Part shown: one piece after another, positions 46,051-54,352 of the stretch
Numbering within the stretch: position 1 is the first letter of the stretch
Layout of the letters: each line of letters starts with the position of its first letter
NCBI GenBank assembly: GCA_021202335.1
Contig: JAJQDE010000021.1
Coordinates: 1-60,116, forward strand
Length of the DNA: 60,116 nucleotides
Direction of reading: 5' to 3'
Origin: Lachnospiraceae bacterium
GTDB lineage: Bacteria > Bacillota > Clostridia > Lachnospirales > Lachnospiraceae
Made by a program: the position numbers and the translations under genes
Notes under the pieces: model-generated
What the model was told of the DNA's origin: nothing
Database searches by the model: none
What the model saw: the letters and a program-made list of their open reading frames with translations, nothing else

Positions 46051-47361
46051 ATGAGAAGTATTTTGGTAACCGGATTATGTACTTTGCACTGGGGAAGGTT
46101 GCAATATGGCAACGTTGGAAACTACTATATTGTAGAGCCATTATTCCGTCAGTTGAGCAAGCATTTTAAAAATTATAAAATAATTACTACATTTCAGATG
46201 GATGATAGCTTTATCGAAAAGGAACATATTGAAGTGCTTCCGATGGAATTTTACTATTCTTGGAATAATGATTTAGATTTACAAAATGCATATCACGATG
46301 TGGAAAATGCAGAGAAGTTCGTACATCACCAATCATCCTGTGCATTAACACCATATCTAAATGTGTTGCTTGAATGTGATTACGTTATTGACGTTTCAGG
46401 CGATATGTGGGGCGATAACGCTGAGCACGTGGGGCACAATCGTTTTATTGTAGACTGCCTAAAAATGAAAGCCGCACAGATTCTTGGTAAGAAGACAATT
46501 CTTTATGCCGTAACACCTGGTCCCTTTTCTAAGAGAGAAGAAGAATTACTGGCGAGAGAAGTCTTTCCCAAATTTTCCTTGGTTCTCATTCGCGAGAAGG
46601 TGTCTGAGAAAAATTTGCAGCAATGGGGGTTCCCTGTGGATAATGTACAATGGGCTCCTTGCCCATCTTATCTGTTTGAGCCAAATGCTTCTTACAAGTC
46701 ACAGTGGACTCAATGGATTGAGAAATCACAATTGCAGGGAAGTAAGGTAGTTGGATTGACTTTTGGGGGATTTAATATGCCTCAAGGTCCTTATGATATG
46801 TGGCCGAGAGAAAATTCACAGTATGACAATTTCGTCACGTTGGCTGAATATATTGTGAATGAATTGAGCGCAAATATTATTATTTTTTCGCATACAAATG
46901 GATTTGAACTTCCACCTGAATTTAAACTGAAAAATGGCAGAGACTTTCTCATACTTAATCAGTTTTACAATATTCTATTAAATAAGCAAGCGACATATAA
47001 AGAAAAAGTGGCACTAATAGATGAACCGCTTTTGCCGTGTAATCTTAAGGAAGTTATTGGGGAATTAGATATGTTGGTTACCGGAAGGGTACACGCTTCT
47101 GTGGCAGCTACCAGTCAATATGTACCTACGGTGTACATTGAGTATGACAGGAATGTCATATATAGTGATAAGATGACAGGCTTTTCAGAACAGTTAGGAA
47201 TGGCTGAATTTGTATGTAATCCAAAGAATATAGATGAATTGAAGAAAAAAACTGCTAAATGTTACTATAATCTAAGCAGTGTAAGAAAGCGGTTGCAACA
47301 TGAAATACCAATTATTCAGAAAAAGGCAGAAGAAGTATTTGAGGAAATAAAAAAGGTATGA
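46051..47361 (+). CDS. Polysaccharide pyruvyltransferase family protein
   Basis: The 436-residue protein has GNVGNYYIVEPLFRQL, CDYVIDVSGDMWGDN, LYAVTPGPFSKREEE and VTGRVHASVAATS, matching the polysaccharide pyruvyltransferase family. It would add a pyruvate ketal from PEP to a glycan unit. GGAG precedes the ATG. It overlaps the next gene by 4 nt. Noticeably A+T-rich compared with the core genes. Confidence 0.85.
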   Translation: MRSILVTGLCTLHWGRLQYGNVGNYYIVEPLFRQLSKHFKNYKIITTFQMDDSFIEKEHIEVLPMEFYYSWNNDLDLQNAYHDVENAEKFVHHQSSCALTPYLNVLLECDYVIDVSGDMWGDNAEHVGHNRFIVDCLKMKAAQILGKKTILYAVTPGPFSKREEELLAREVFPKFSLVLIREKVSEKNLQQWGFPVDNVQWAPCPSYLFEPNASYKSQWTQWIEKSQLQGSKVVGLTFGGFNMPQGPYDMWPRENSQYDNFVTLAEYIVNELSANIIIFSHTNGFELPPEFKLKNGRDFLILNQFYNILLNKQATYKEKVALIDEPLLPCNLKEVIGELDMLVTGRVHASVAATSQYVPTVYIEYDRNVIYSDKMTGFSEQLGMAEFVCNPKNIDELKKKTAKCYYNLSSVRKRLQHEIPIIQKKAEEVFEEIKKV

Positions 47362-47801
47362 ATAGATTAAAAAAGGAGTGGGTACAAGGAAACGCATATA
47401 ATGATAGAATCGCAGATTTCTTAAGAGAAATAGATTCAGAGATGATACCTGAATTAAGTGGCAGGGTGAAGATAGAAGAGTATGCATTAAAGTTATCGGA
47501 GACAGCGCATAATCTTTTCATAGTTTCTGATGGGATAGATATAGCATCAAGCTCTGTTTATTGTAACACGAAGAATGCGTATATTTCTTCTATTGCGGTT
47601 AAAAAAATTTATTTGCGGCAGCATATAGGAACATGCATGATGCAAGAGATAAAATCGTATGTTAAAGAGGAAAAATGCAGTATAATTCGTTTGCAAGTAT
47701 GGCATAGCAATATACCGGCATTAATTTTCTACCAAAGAAATGGTTTTCTAATACAAAACAATATAGGGGATTGGCTTGAGATGGAGTATGTGATAGGTTA
47801 A
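47358..47801 (+). CDS. GNAT family N-acetyltransferase
   Basis: The 147-residue protein has the GNAT motif A region (ISSIAVKKIYLRQHIGTCMM) and the C-terminal NIPALIFYQRNGF. It acetylates an amine with acetyl-CoA. ATGA coupling to the pyruvyltransferase and the upstream aminotransferase suggest it acetylates the amino sugar. Last gene of the cluster. Confidence 0.8.
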   Translation: MNRLKKEWVQGNAYNDRIADFLREIDSEMIPELSGRVKIEEYALKLSETAHNLFIVSDGIDIASSSVYCNTKNAYISSIAVKKIYLRQHIGTCMMQEIKSYVKEEKCSIIRLQVWHSNIPALIFYQRNGFLIQNNIGDWLEMEYVIG

Positions 47802-47832
47802 AAATGAAGCAAAGGGGCTGTTTCCAATACAC

Positions 47833-47869
47833 TTATAGTGAACGACAAATTATTTTTGCCGTTCATAAA
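47833..47869 (+). promoter_or_regulatory. Palindrome downstream of the YoeB operon (copy 2 of 3)
   Basis: TTATAGTGAACGACAAA then, after 5 nt, TTTGCCGTTCATAA. Same arm as 27948-27961 and 48588-48604. It lies between the GNAT gene and the converging toxin operon. Confidence 0.6.
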
Positions 47870-47893
47870 CATGAGGTATTCCTGCCGCTGTTC

Positions 47894-48016
47894 CTACAGC
47901 GGCAGCTCCTCCAATCCAAGCTCCTCACGGATTTCCTCATCCGATTTGCCCTGGTTGCGCAGTGAACGGATGGCAAGGGAAAGAGTGCGCTCATTTGGGT
48001 GTTGCCTATTTGTCAT
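47894..48016 (-). CDS. Small third reading frame of the RelB/YoeB operon (40 residues)
   Basis: ATG at 48016 overlaps the end of the toxin gene by 11 nt and has AAAGG 7 nt upstream. The peptide is MTNRQHPNERTLSLAIRSLR followed by NQGKSDEEIREELGLEELPL. It looks like one or two helices, resembling the helical ends of Rpn-type tails (KSDEEIREELG). No function is known. It could be a real downstream partner or the remnant of a larger gene. Confidence 0.45.
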   Translation of the reverse strand: MTNRQHPNERTLSLAIRSLRNQGKSDEEIREELGLEELPL

Positions 48017-48275
48017 CGTAATGACCTTTACAGTGTGCAATATAAAGGCGGCCATTTTCCATGTGGTAAACAAGCCTATCCTTGCTGTTTATCTTGCGGC
48101 TGTATTCACCCTGCAGATTGCCTGACAGGAGCTCGGGCTCTCCAATGCCTTTGTTGCACCCGTTGCGCTCAATATCTTTAATTAATTGATTGATGCGCTT
48201 CAAAGTTTTTTTATCCTGTGTCTGCCAATACAGGTAGTCCGCCCATGCATCGTCAGACCATATTTTTTCACTCAT
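48006..48275 (-). CDS. yoeB: YoeB/Txe family mRNA-interferase toxin
   Basis: The 89-residue protein starts IWSDDAWADYLYWQTQDKKT and has the family end KDRLVYHMENGRLYIAHCKGHY, with the Glu/His/Tyr residues of YoeB catalysis. YoeB cleaves mRNA at the ribosomal A site. It overlaps the antitoxin by 8 nt. Confidence 0.93.
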   Translation of the reverse strand: MSEKIWSDDAWADYLYWQTQDKKTLKRINQLIKDIERNGCNKGIGEPELLSGNLQGEYSRKINSKDRLVYHMENGRLYIAHCKGHYDDK

Positions 48276-48537
48276 CGTCCACCTCTATCAGCTCGTGCGG
48301 AGTACCTTTGCCGTTGCGAAGCTCTGTGACGGATTTTTGTACATAGGCGATGTTTGCGCTTGAAAAGAATGGATCTGCGTTTTGGGTGATTTCAAAGGGG
48401 ATGCGGTTTTCACGCAAAACGGCTTTTACGAAAAGATTAATTGCGCTTGATGTATTTAACCCTACGTTTGAGCAGAAAGCGTCAAAGCTGATTTTGTCCT
48501 GTGCGTCCACACGTGCTGTTATTGTTGAGAGTGCCAT
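48268..48537 (-). CDS. RelB/DinJ family antitoxin
   Basis: The 89-residue protein begins MALSTITARVDAQDKISFDA (ribbon-helix-helix), then NTSSAINLFVKAVLRENRIPF and an acidic tail. AAAGGAG 8 nt upstream sets the start at 48537; an upstream in-frame ATG is poorer. RelB-type antitoxins repress their own promoter; the palindrome at 48567-48604 is the likely operator. Confidence 0.9.
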   Translation of the reverse strand: MALSTITARVDAQDKISFDAFCSNVGLNTSSAINLFVKAVLRENRIPFEITQNADPFFSSANIAYVQKSVTELRNGKGTPHELIEVDDE

Positions 48538-48566
48538 AGTATCAACTCCTTTCATGTGCATCGTTG

Positions 48567-48604
48567 CTATAGTGAATGGCAAATATTTTTGTCGTTCACT
48601 ATAG
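48567..48604 (-). promoter_or_regulatory. Promoter/operator palindrome of the RelB/YoeB operon (copy 3 of 3)
   Basis: CTATAGTGAATGGCAAA (48567-48583) and TTTGTCGTTCACTATAG (48588-48604) are 17-bp arms with 2 mismatches and a 4-nt centre. It lies 30 nt upstream of the antitoxin start. Confidence 0.65.
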
Positions 48605-48714
48605 GCTGATTATATCACTATCGTGTGCGGATAGCAAGGTTATATAATACATTTCATCTTATGTCGCGACAGCAGGATTATTATTTATTAAGCTGACAGA
48701 AAGGACTGATTCAG

Positions 48715-49692
48715 ATGGAATTTTATCCCAAGCATTCCTGGCTCATCACCGGAGCCACCGGCTATATCGGCTCCATGCTTGTGAAAAAACTTAATAACGA
48801 AACCCCGGATGCTGATATTACCGTCATTGTCCGCAGCCGCGCCAAAGCGGAGGCGATGCTGCCGCGCGGCATCCGTATTCTTGAGGCCGACCTGACCGAT
48901 ACGGGGGCGGTGTCGCGGATTGACGGGCGTTTTGATTACGTCGTACACTGCGCCTGCGTTACGAAATCGCGGGAGATGGTGACCCGCCCTACAGAAACGG
49001 TAAAGAGCATCGTAAACGCGACACAGAATGTTTTGGATCTCGCAGTCCGAAATCACGCAAAAAGCGCCGTTTATGTTTCCTCAATGGAGGTCTACGGGGA
49101 TATGCGCTGCCCGGACGGGCGCCGCTGCGGGGAGGACGAGGCAGGCGCGGGCAGGGTGGACATACTGAGCGCGCGAAGCTGCTATCCGCTGGCAAAGCGG
49201 ATGGCGGAAAACATCTGCTGCAGCTTTTACGTGGAATACGGGCTGCCCGTGAAGATTGCGCGGCTTGCCCAGACCTTCGGAAAAGGCGTGCTGCCCGGGG
49301 AGGGCAGGGTGTTTGCGCAGTTTGCGGAATGTGCCGCACACGGGCGCGACATCGTGCTTCACACTGAGGGAAAATCCGTCGGGAACTATTGTGAGATTGA
49401 AGATGCGCTTGAGGGCATCCTTACGGTACTGCATAAGGGTAAGCCCGGTGAGGCGTACAACATAGTGAATGAAGCCTGCACCATGAGAATCCGCGAGGTT
49501 GCGGGGTTTGTCGCGGAGCGGATTGCGGGCGGGGAAATATCCGTGCGGTTCGACATTCCGGAAGATGACCGTTTCGGGTACGCGCCGGACACCGGGCTGA
49601 TGATGTCCGGGGAAAAGCTTAAGGGTCTCGGCTGGGAGCCGCACAAGGGGCTTGAGGAGATGTTCCGGGACATGCTGAATTCGCGGGCTTGA
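48715..49692 (+). CDS. NAD-dependent epimerase/dehydratase family protein
   Basis: The 325-residue extended SDR has GATGYIG (NAD binding, ~residues 14-20), a VVHCACVTKS segment, SSMEVYG, and the catalytic Tyr-Lys pair in CYPLAKRMAEN. It probably epimerises, dehydrates or reduces an NDP-sugar. It is separated from the glycan cluster by the toxin operon, and could be a cargo or a displaced member. AGAAAGGA lies upstream. Confidence 0.88.
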   Translation: MEFYPKHSWLITGATGYIGSMLVKKLNNETPDADITVIVRSRAKAEAMLPRGIRILEADLTDTGAVSRIDGRFDYVVHCACVTKSREMVTRPTETVKSIVNATQNVLDLAVRNHAKSAVYVSSMEVYGDMRCPDGRRCGEDEAGAGRVDILSARSCYPLAKRMAENICCSFYVEYGLPVKIARLAQTFGKGVLPGEGRVFAQFAECAAHGRDIVLHTEGKSVGNYCEIEDALEGILTVLHKGKPGEAYNIVNEACTMRIREVAGFVAERIAGGEISVRFDIPEDDRFGYAPDTGLMMSGEKLKGLGWEPHKGLEEMFRDMLNSRA

Positions 49693-49707
49693 GCAGGAAT
49701 GGGAGGG
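49679..49707 (+). repeat. Dispersed Shine-Dalgarno unit, left side of the TnpB-like element
   Basis: ATTCGCGGGCTTGAGCAGG plus AATGGGAGGG. It overlaps the epimerase stop and supplies the Shine-Dalgarno of the TnpB-like gene. An inverted copy lies at 51371-51399. Confidence 0.6.
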
Positions 49708-49712
49708 TTGAC

Positions 49713-50768
49713 GTGAGGGCTTCAGGGAAGGAAAACACGCTCTGCAAAACGGCGCAGCAGTTCAGCAGGCGTCCGCTGTCCGCGGAGGAGATGGGAAAGC
49801 TGCGGGACATAGCAAAGGACGCCCGCACGGTAAAAAATTACGTATACCGGCGCTACGGCGGGGTAAAGAGCATCGGGAAGCTTTACTCCGGCTATACCGT
49901 TCAGAACGAGATGACGGCATGCGGGCTGCGGGAGGAGCTGGGGCTCCCGTCGGCGTTCTATTACAGCGCGATGAATGACGCGCTGGCGGATATCAGGGCA
50001 CAGTGGACGCGGGTCGTTTCCGTGATAAGGGATAATGCCCGCAGGAACCCGGGCTTCTGCGACGGTGACAGGCATTACATAAGGTTCGTGCTGAAATTTG
50101 AAAGCTGCTATGCAAATATCTTTAACGGCATGGAGCCGGTGATCGATGATAAGTTAAAGGACAGACTGGACGCCCTGCGAAGCGGCGCCGACTGCAAAAG
50201 GCTTGACGGCTATATGCGCAGGCAGGCAAGGAGGCATGAAAAAAAGCTCCGCGCCGTCAATGCTTCGGGGTTTTCCGTGACGGAGAAGGGCTACAGGTAC
50301 GGAGACCACGGAATATACATCACCACGAAGGAGCGCCGGAAGAGGATATACGTGGAGCTGACGGACACGGCGCGCTATGGCGGGCGGCTGTATATCCTGT
50401 TGGATGAGGAGCGCCGCATGATAAACATTAAAGCTCCGGTCTACGTGCATATAAAAAACCGCGGCGGCCGGTCCGGAAGCGTGGGGCTTTCCCTCGGGGT
50501 GGAGCATATGCTGACCACCGATGCGGGGAACGTGTACGGGGCGGAGTACGGCGCATACCACCGCAGGCTGGTCGGGTACGTGAAGGAGAAGGGCGGCGGC
50601 AACCGGCGCGAAAAGGAAAACAATCCCGGCAGCCAAAAATATTCCGCCGGGAAAAGAAGGCTGGAGGAAGGGCTGCATAATTACGTCAATCGGGAGGTGA
50701 ACAGGCTGCTGAGGGAGGAAAAGCCCGGGGCGGTCTGCCTTCCGAAGCTCCCCCCGAACCCGGCGTGA
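49713..50768 (+). CDS. TnpB-like (IS605 OrfB-type) protein, N-terminal and RuvC part, ends at in-frame TGA
   Basis: GTG start 5 nt after GGGAGGG. Its 351 residues before TGA 50766-50768 include an N-terminal helical/WED-like part (RRYGGVKSIGKLYSGYTVQN) and a RuvC-like part (GLSLGVEHMLTTDAGNVYG). By eye, the RuvC-I Asp position holds Ser260 and the RuvC-II Glu position holds Pro344, so the nuclease may be inactive or this family aligns differently. TnpB proteins are RNA-guided endonucleases of IS605-type elements. No TnpA lies nearby. Confidence 0.65.
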   Translation: MRASGKENTLCKTAQQFSRRPLSAEEMGKLRDIAKDARTVKNYVYRRYGGVKSIGKLYSGYTVQNEMTACGLREELGLPSAFYYSAMNDALADIRAQWTRVVSVIRDNARRNPGFCDGDRHYIRFVLKFESCYANIFNGMEPVIDDKLKDRLDALRSGADCKRLDGYMRRQARRHEKKLRAVNASGFSVTEKGYRYGDHGIYITTKERRKRIYVELTDTARYGGRLYILLDEERRMINIKAPVYVHIKNRGGRSGSVGLSLGVEHMLTTDAGNVYGAEYGAYHRRLVGYVKEKGGGNRREKENNPGSQKYSAGKRRLEEGLHNYVNREVNRLLREEKPGAVCLPKLPPNPA

Positions 50769-50801
50769 GGGGGGAACCGGCAGGCGAACGCCTCACTGAC
50801 G

Positions 50802-51041
50802 ATGTGGCAGAGGGGGTACGTCACGGAGCGCATAAGGCAGAAATGCCTTGAAAACGGCATCCTGTTCGTTGAGGTTTTCGGTAAGGACATCGGAAAGGAA
50901 TGCAGCGCGTGCGGGGGAAAGGACTTTACCCTTAAGGAGGGGCTGTATATATGCGGGCGGTGCGCGCTTGAAATCGACAGCCGCCGCAATGCCGCGATAA
51001 ATGAGCTCCGCCGTGGGGAACGGATCATACCGGAACCGTGA
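50802..51041 (+). CDS. TnpB-like protein, C-terminal zinc-ribbon fragment
   Basis: Same frame as 49713-50768. The sequence directly after the TGA (GGNRQANASLTMWQRGYV) matches the usual OrfB/TnpB continuation. It carries a four-Cys zinc ribbon (CSACGG, C397 and C400; YICGRC, C414 and C417; numbering from 49713) and then EIDSRRNAAINEL. The RuvC-III motif usually reads DRDxNAA; here D422 is kept but Arg424 occupies the second Asp position. It is the rest of the split gene. Confidence 0.65.
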   Translation: MWQRGYVTERIRQKCLENGILFVEVFGKDIGKECSACGGKDFTLKEGLYICGRCALEIDSRRNAAINELRRGERIIPEP

Positions 51042-51370
51042 CAGGTGAACAGGCTTCCCGGTGAACGGGACTCCTGTTTTACCGCGTAAAGCGGACTGCT
51101 GCGGTAACGATGATATATAAAAAGAAGAGTCGGCGTTAGGAGGCGCCCTTTGGGCGCGTAATAGGTACGCCAGGACCCGGGGAACACAGAATAACCTGCA
51201 AAGCAGGTTATTCTGCAGGTTGTTACGCAACTTGTAATTATTTTACAGGTTATTCTGCAGGTTATTCTGCAGGTTGTTCTGTGATTAACCGGGAGCGAAG
51301 TGGGAGACCACATTACCGGAAGGTAACTATTGTGCCTTATTTTGTAAAAGCAAAAAATTTATTTTTCATA
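51042..51370 (+). other. Structured 3' region of the TnpB-like gene, possible guide-RNA/right-end region
   Basis: No gene. Stems: GGCGT/ACGCC (51132-51136, 51167-51171) enclosing GCGCCC/GGGCGC (51143-51157); a perfect 13-bp stem CAGAATAACCTGC/GCAGGTTATTCTG (51187-51215); three tandem 12-mers (ACAGGTTATTCT and GCAGGTTRTTCT, 51245-51280); and TTACC/GGTAA (~51313-51326). In TnpB loci the omega RNA and right end lie here; this identity is inferred. Confidence 0.45.
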
Positions 51371-51399
51371 TCCCTCATTCCTGCTCAAGTCCGCAAATT
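51371..51399 (-). repeat. Inverted copy of the Shine-Dalgarno unit, right side of the TnpB-like element
   Basis: On the minus strand AAATTTGCGGACTTGAGCAGG then AATGAGGGAT is interrupted only by minor differences from 49679-49707. The inverted pair brackets 1.7 kb holding the TnpB-like gene. Confidence 0.6.
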
Positions 51400-51470
51400 T
51401 GTGCTTGCCAATCAAGCGGTATAGGGTTTATCATAGAATAAATGGCATTAGAGGGTATGAGGTGATTATG

Positions 51471-52949
51471 ATGAAGCAGGCAGACGAAAGAAACATTACG
51501 ATGGTAATGGATTTGTACGAGTTGACAATGGCAAACGGCTATTTTAACGATGGCGACATGGAGTCGAGAGTCGCCTTTGACGTGTTTTACAGGAAAAATC
51601 CTGACAGAGGCGGTTTTACAATCTTTGCGGGTCTTGAGCAGATTGTGGAGTATATAGAAAACCTTCATTTTTCGGAGGCTGATATTGAGTATCTGAGCTC
51701 GCTGAACACATTTACGGACAAATTTTTGGATTATCTGAAGGGCTTTAAATTTCATGGGGATATTTGGTCTTTCCCGGAGGGCACGATTATGTACCCCAAC
51801 GAGCCGGTCATGACAATCGTGGCTCCCCTGATTGACGCGCAGATTATTGAAACGGCAATCCTTGCGCAGGTAAACCATCAATCGCTTGTGGCGACAAAGA
51901 CGGCGCGCATCGTGAAGGCTGCGGAGGGAAAGCCGGTGTCGGATTTTGGAGCAAGGCGCGCACACAATATGGACGCGGCGGTTTACGGCGCAAGAGCCTC
52001 ATATATAGGCGGTGCGGCGGGTACGGCGACAGTGCTCGCGGGACAGATGTTCGGCATACCCGTAAGCGGAACTATGGCGCACAGTTGGGTAATGTATTAT
52101 AAGGATGAGTTTGAGGCGTTTAAAAACTACGCCGTAAATTATCCCGACAATACCGTGCTTTTGGTGGACACCTACGACACTATTCAGTCAGGTATTCCCA
52201 ATGCAATCCGCGTGGCGCATGAGATTTTGGAGCCGATGGGCAGGCGCCTCAAGGGCATCCGCATCGACAGCGGAGATTTGGCATACCAGTCTGTAAGAGT
52301 CAGGGAAATGCTTGACAGCGCGGGGCTTGAGGACTGCAAGATTATTGTGTCAAACAGCTTGGACGAGCATACCATTTCTTCTTTAAATTCGCAGAAGGCA
52401 TGCATCGACAGCTACGGAGTGGGCGAGCGGCTCATCACAGGGGCGACAAGCGATTATTCTGACGATACGCTGGCTCTTTTGGGGGCGGTCTATAAAATAG
52501 CGGCGGTCGAGGAAAACGGCAGCTTTGTGCCGCGCATCAAAATTTCGGGAACGGTGGAAAAGATAACAAATCCGGGGCTGAAAAAGGTTTATAGGATATA
52601 TGACCAAAAGGGAAAGGCAAAGGCAGACCTCATTGCAAAAGCGGACGAGGTCATTGACATGAGCGGCGAGTTTAGGTTTGTGGACCAGCAGATGCCGTGG
52701 AGAAATCTCAAATTTACCAACTGCACCGCAAAGGCGTTGCAGGTAAAGGTGTTTGAGAACGGAAAAAGAGTGTATGAGCTTCCCACGCTGGAGGAAATCA
52801 GGGCGTATGTCCAAAAGCAGCTTAGCGAGGAAATCTGGGAGGAGGAGCAGCGTTTCATCAATCCTCATGTGCACTATATGGACATGACTCCCGATTATTA
52901 TGAGCTGAAAAAGAGCCTGCTGCATGAGAAAGGGAAAAATACACAATAA
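51471..52949 (+). CDS. pncB: Nicotinate phosphoribosyltransferase
   Basis: The 492-residue protein begins MKQADERNITMVMDLYELTM and has RKNPDRGGFTIFAGLEQ, SDFGARRAHNMDAAVYGARA, SGTMAHSWV and GIRIDSGDLAYQS, the conserved NAPRTase residues. It makes nicotinate mononucleotide from nicotinate and PRPP for NAD salvage. GAGGTGA precedes two adjacent ATGs (51468, 51471). Confidence 0.94.
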   Translation: MKQADERNITMVMDLYELTMANGYFNDGDMESRVAFDVFYRKNPDRGGFTIFAGLEQIVEYIENLHFSEADIEYLSSLNTFTDKFLDYLKGFKFHGDIWSFPEGTIMYPNEPVMTIVAPLIDAQIIETAILAQVNHQSLVATKTARIVKAAEGKPVSDFGARRAHNMDAAVYGARASYIGGAAGTATVLAGQMFGIPVSGTMAHSWVMYYKDEFEAFKNYAVNYPDNTVLLVDTYDTIQSGIPNAIRVAHEILEPMGRRLKGIRIDSGDLAYQSVRVREMLDSAGLEDCKIIVSNSLDEHTISSLNSQKACIDSYGVGERLITGATSDYSDDTLALLGAVYKIAAVEENGSFVPRIKISGTVEKITNPGLKKVYRIYDQKGKAKADLIAKADEVIDMSGEFRFVDQQMPWRNLKFTNCTAKALQVKVFENGKRVYELPTLEEIRAYVQKQLSEEIWEEEQRFINPHVHYMDMTPDYYELKKSLLHEKGKNTQ

Positions 52950-52982
52950 AAATGCGGAATGATATGCAAAGCAGGGATTAAA

Positions 52983-54320
52983 ATGTGCAGGGAAACAGGG
53001 AAGAGGATTGGAATACCCAAAATGGGGATACCAAGAATTGGAATACCAAGAATTGGTATGCGTATCACAAAATCGGCAATCGCGATTTTATTGTGTTATT
53101 TTATCTCTTTTTTGAGAGGAAACAGCGGAATTGTCGTTTACTCACAACTGGCGGCGCTCTGGTGCATACAGGGATATGTGTCAAACAGCAAAAAGAATGC
53201 GCTGCAGCGTTTTATCGGGACGGTAATCGGCGCGGTTTACGGGTTGGCATTTCTGCTGGCGCGTCAGGCACTGGAGCGGCTTTGCGGCAGAGAAACGGGC
53301 GGCTTGGCAAACGCGCTTGCAGTGTCCGCGTTTATCATTCTCGTGCTCTATACGACGGTGCTCATTAAGAAAAAGCAGGCGTCTTATTTTTCCTGCGTGG
53401 TTTTCTTAAGCATCGTCGTAAATCATGTGGCGGACGCTAATCCGTATCTTTTTGTTTGGAACCGTTTTTTGGACACCGTTATCGGTATTTGTGTCGGGAT
53501 CGGCGTGAACGTCGCGTCCCTGCCGCACAAAAAACGTCGGGATATCCTTTTCGTGTCGGGGCTTGACAATACGCTGCTCAGCGCCGGCGACAGACTGAGT
53601 GATTACAGCAGGGTTGAGCTGAACCGTATGCTGGACGACGGAGTAAACTTTACGATATCCACCATGCGCACGCCCGCGTCGCTTATGGAGCCGATGCGCG
53701 ACATCAGGCTGAGGCTGCCCGTGATTGCGATGGACGGCGCGGTGCTCTATGACATTCGCGAAAAAATGTACCTCAAGGTCTATATCATTTCAAGGGAAAC
53801 GGCAAGGCGCATACGGGCTTTGGCAAAAAGTGAGGGTCTTTGCTGCTTTACCAATGTGGTCATAGACGATATGCTCGTCATTTATTATGAAAAGAGCGGG
53901 GACGAGGTGCACCAAAGGCTTGTCAGTGCGCTTAGGCGTTCACCGTACAGAAATTATGTGTGCAGAGAGCTGCCCGAGGAGGAGGATGTGGTTTATTTCA
54001 TGCTCCTGTACCCGTCGCAGGTGATAGAGGCTTTTTACGATACGCTTTCCGCGTCGGGGCTTGTCAGCGAGCTTAAAATCCTCAAATACGACTCGGACGA
54101 TTATCCCGGATATTCCTATATTAAGATTTACAATAAAAATGCGACAAAGGAAAACATGATGGCGTATTTGAAAAATATGACACAGGTGTCGGAAATCGTC
54201 ACCTTCGGAAGCGTCGCCGGGCGCTGTGACGTGCTGATTGAAAACGGGGATTCAAACAAGGCGGTGCATGTGCTTAAAAAAATGTATGAGCCGGTAGGGA
54301 TAAAAAAGAATGTGACTTAA
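52983..54320 (+). CDS. FUSC/aromatic-acid-exporter-like membrane domain fused to a HAD (Cof-type) domain
   Basis: The 445-residue protein has three to four membrane segments in the first ~175 residues (AIAILLCYFISFLRGNSG; FIGTVIGAVYGLAFLLA; SAFIILVLYTTVLI), resembling ArAE/FUSC proteins. A Cof-type HAD domain starts at ~188 (DILFVSGLDNTLLS). The first Asp of the DxD motif is Gly193; Asp195 remains, so phosphatase activity is unlikely. The later part (VIAMDGAVLYDI) keeps the cap domain. A short IGIPRIG repeat marks the N-terminus. GCAGGG supports 52983. Confidence 0.75.
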   Translation: MCRETGKRIGIPKMGIPRIGIPRIGMRITKSAIAILLCYFISFLRGNSGIVVYSQLAALWCIQGYVSNSKKNALQRFIGTVIGAVYGLAFLLARQALERLCGRETGGLANALAVSAFIILVLYTTVLIKKKQASYFSCVVFLSIVVNHVADANPYLFVWNRFLDTVIGICVGIGVNVASLPHKKRRDILFVSGLDNTLLSAGDRLSDYSRVELNRMLDDGVNFTISTMRTPASLMEPMRDIRLRLPVIAMDGAVLYDIREKMYLKVYIISRETARRIRALAKSEGLCCFTNVVIDDMLVIYYEKSGDEVHQRLVSALRRSPYRNYVCRELPEEEDVVYFMLLYPSQVIEAFYDTLSASGLVSELKILKYDSDDYPGYSYIKIYNKNATKENMMAYLKNMTQVSEIVTFGSVAGRCDVLIENGDSNKAVHVLKKMYEPVGIKKNVT

Positions 54321-54325
54321 CACAG

Positions 54326-54352
54326 AATGTGCTAACACATTCTTCTTTTTTT
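54326..54352 (+). terminator. Terminator before the hprK promoter
   Basis: AGAATGTG and CACATTCT with CTAA loop, then a long T run that leads into TTGACA of the next promoter. Confidence 0.8.

Noticed and set aside
51245-51281. Tandem 12-bp repeats as a CRISPR array
   Set aside because: Units are only 12 bp, adjacent without spacers, and there are no cas genes; they fit a structured 3' region better.
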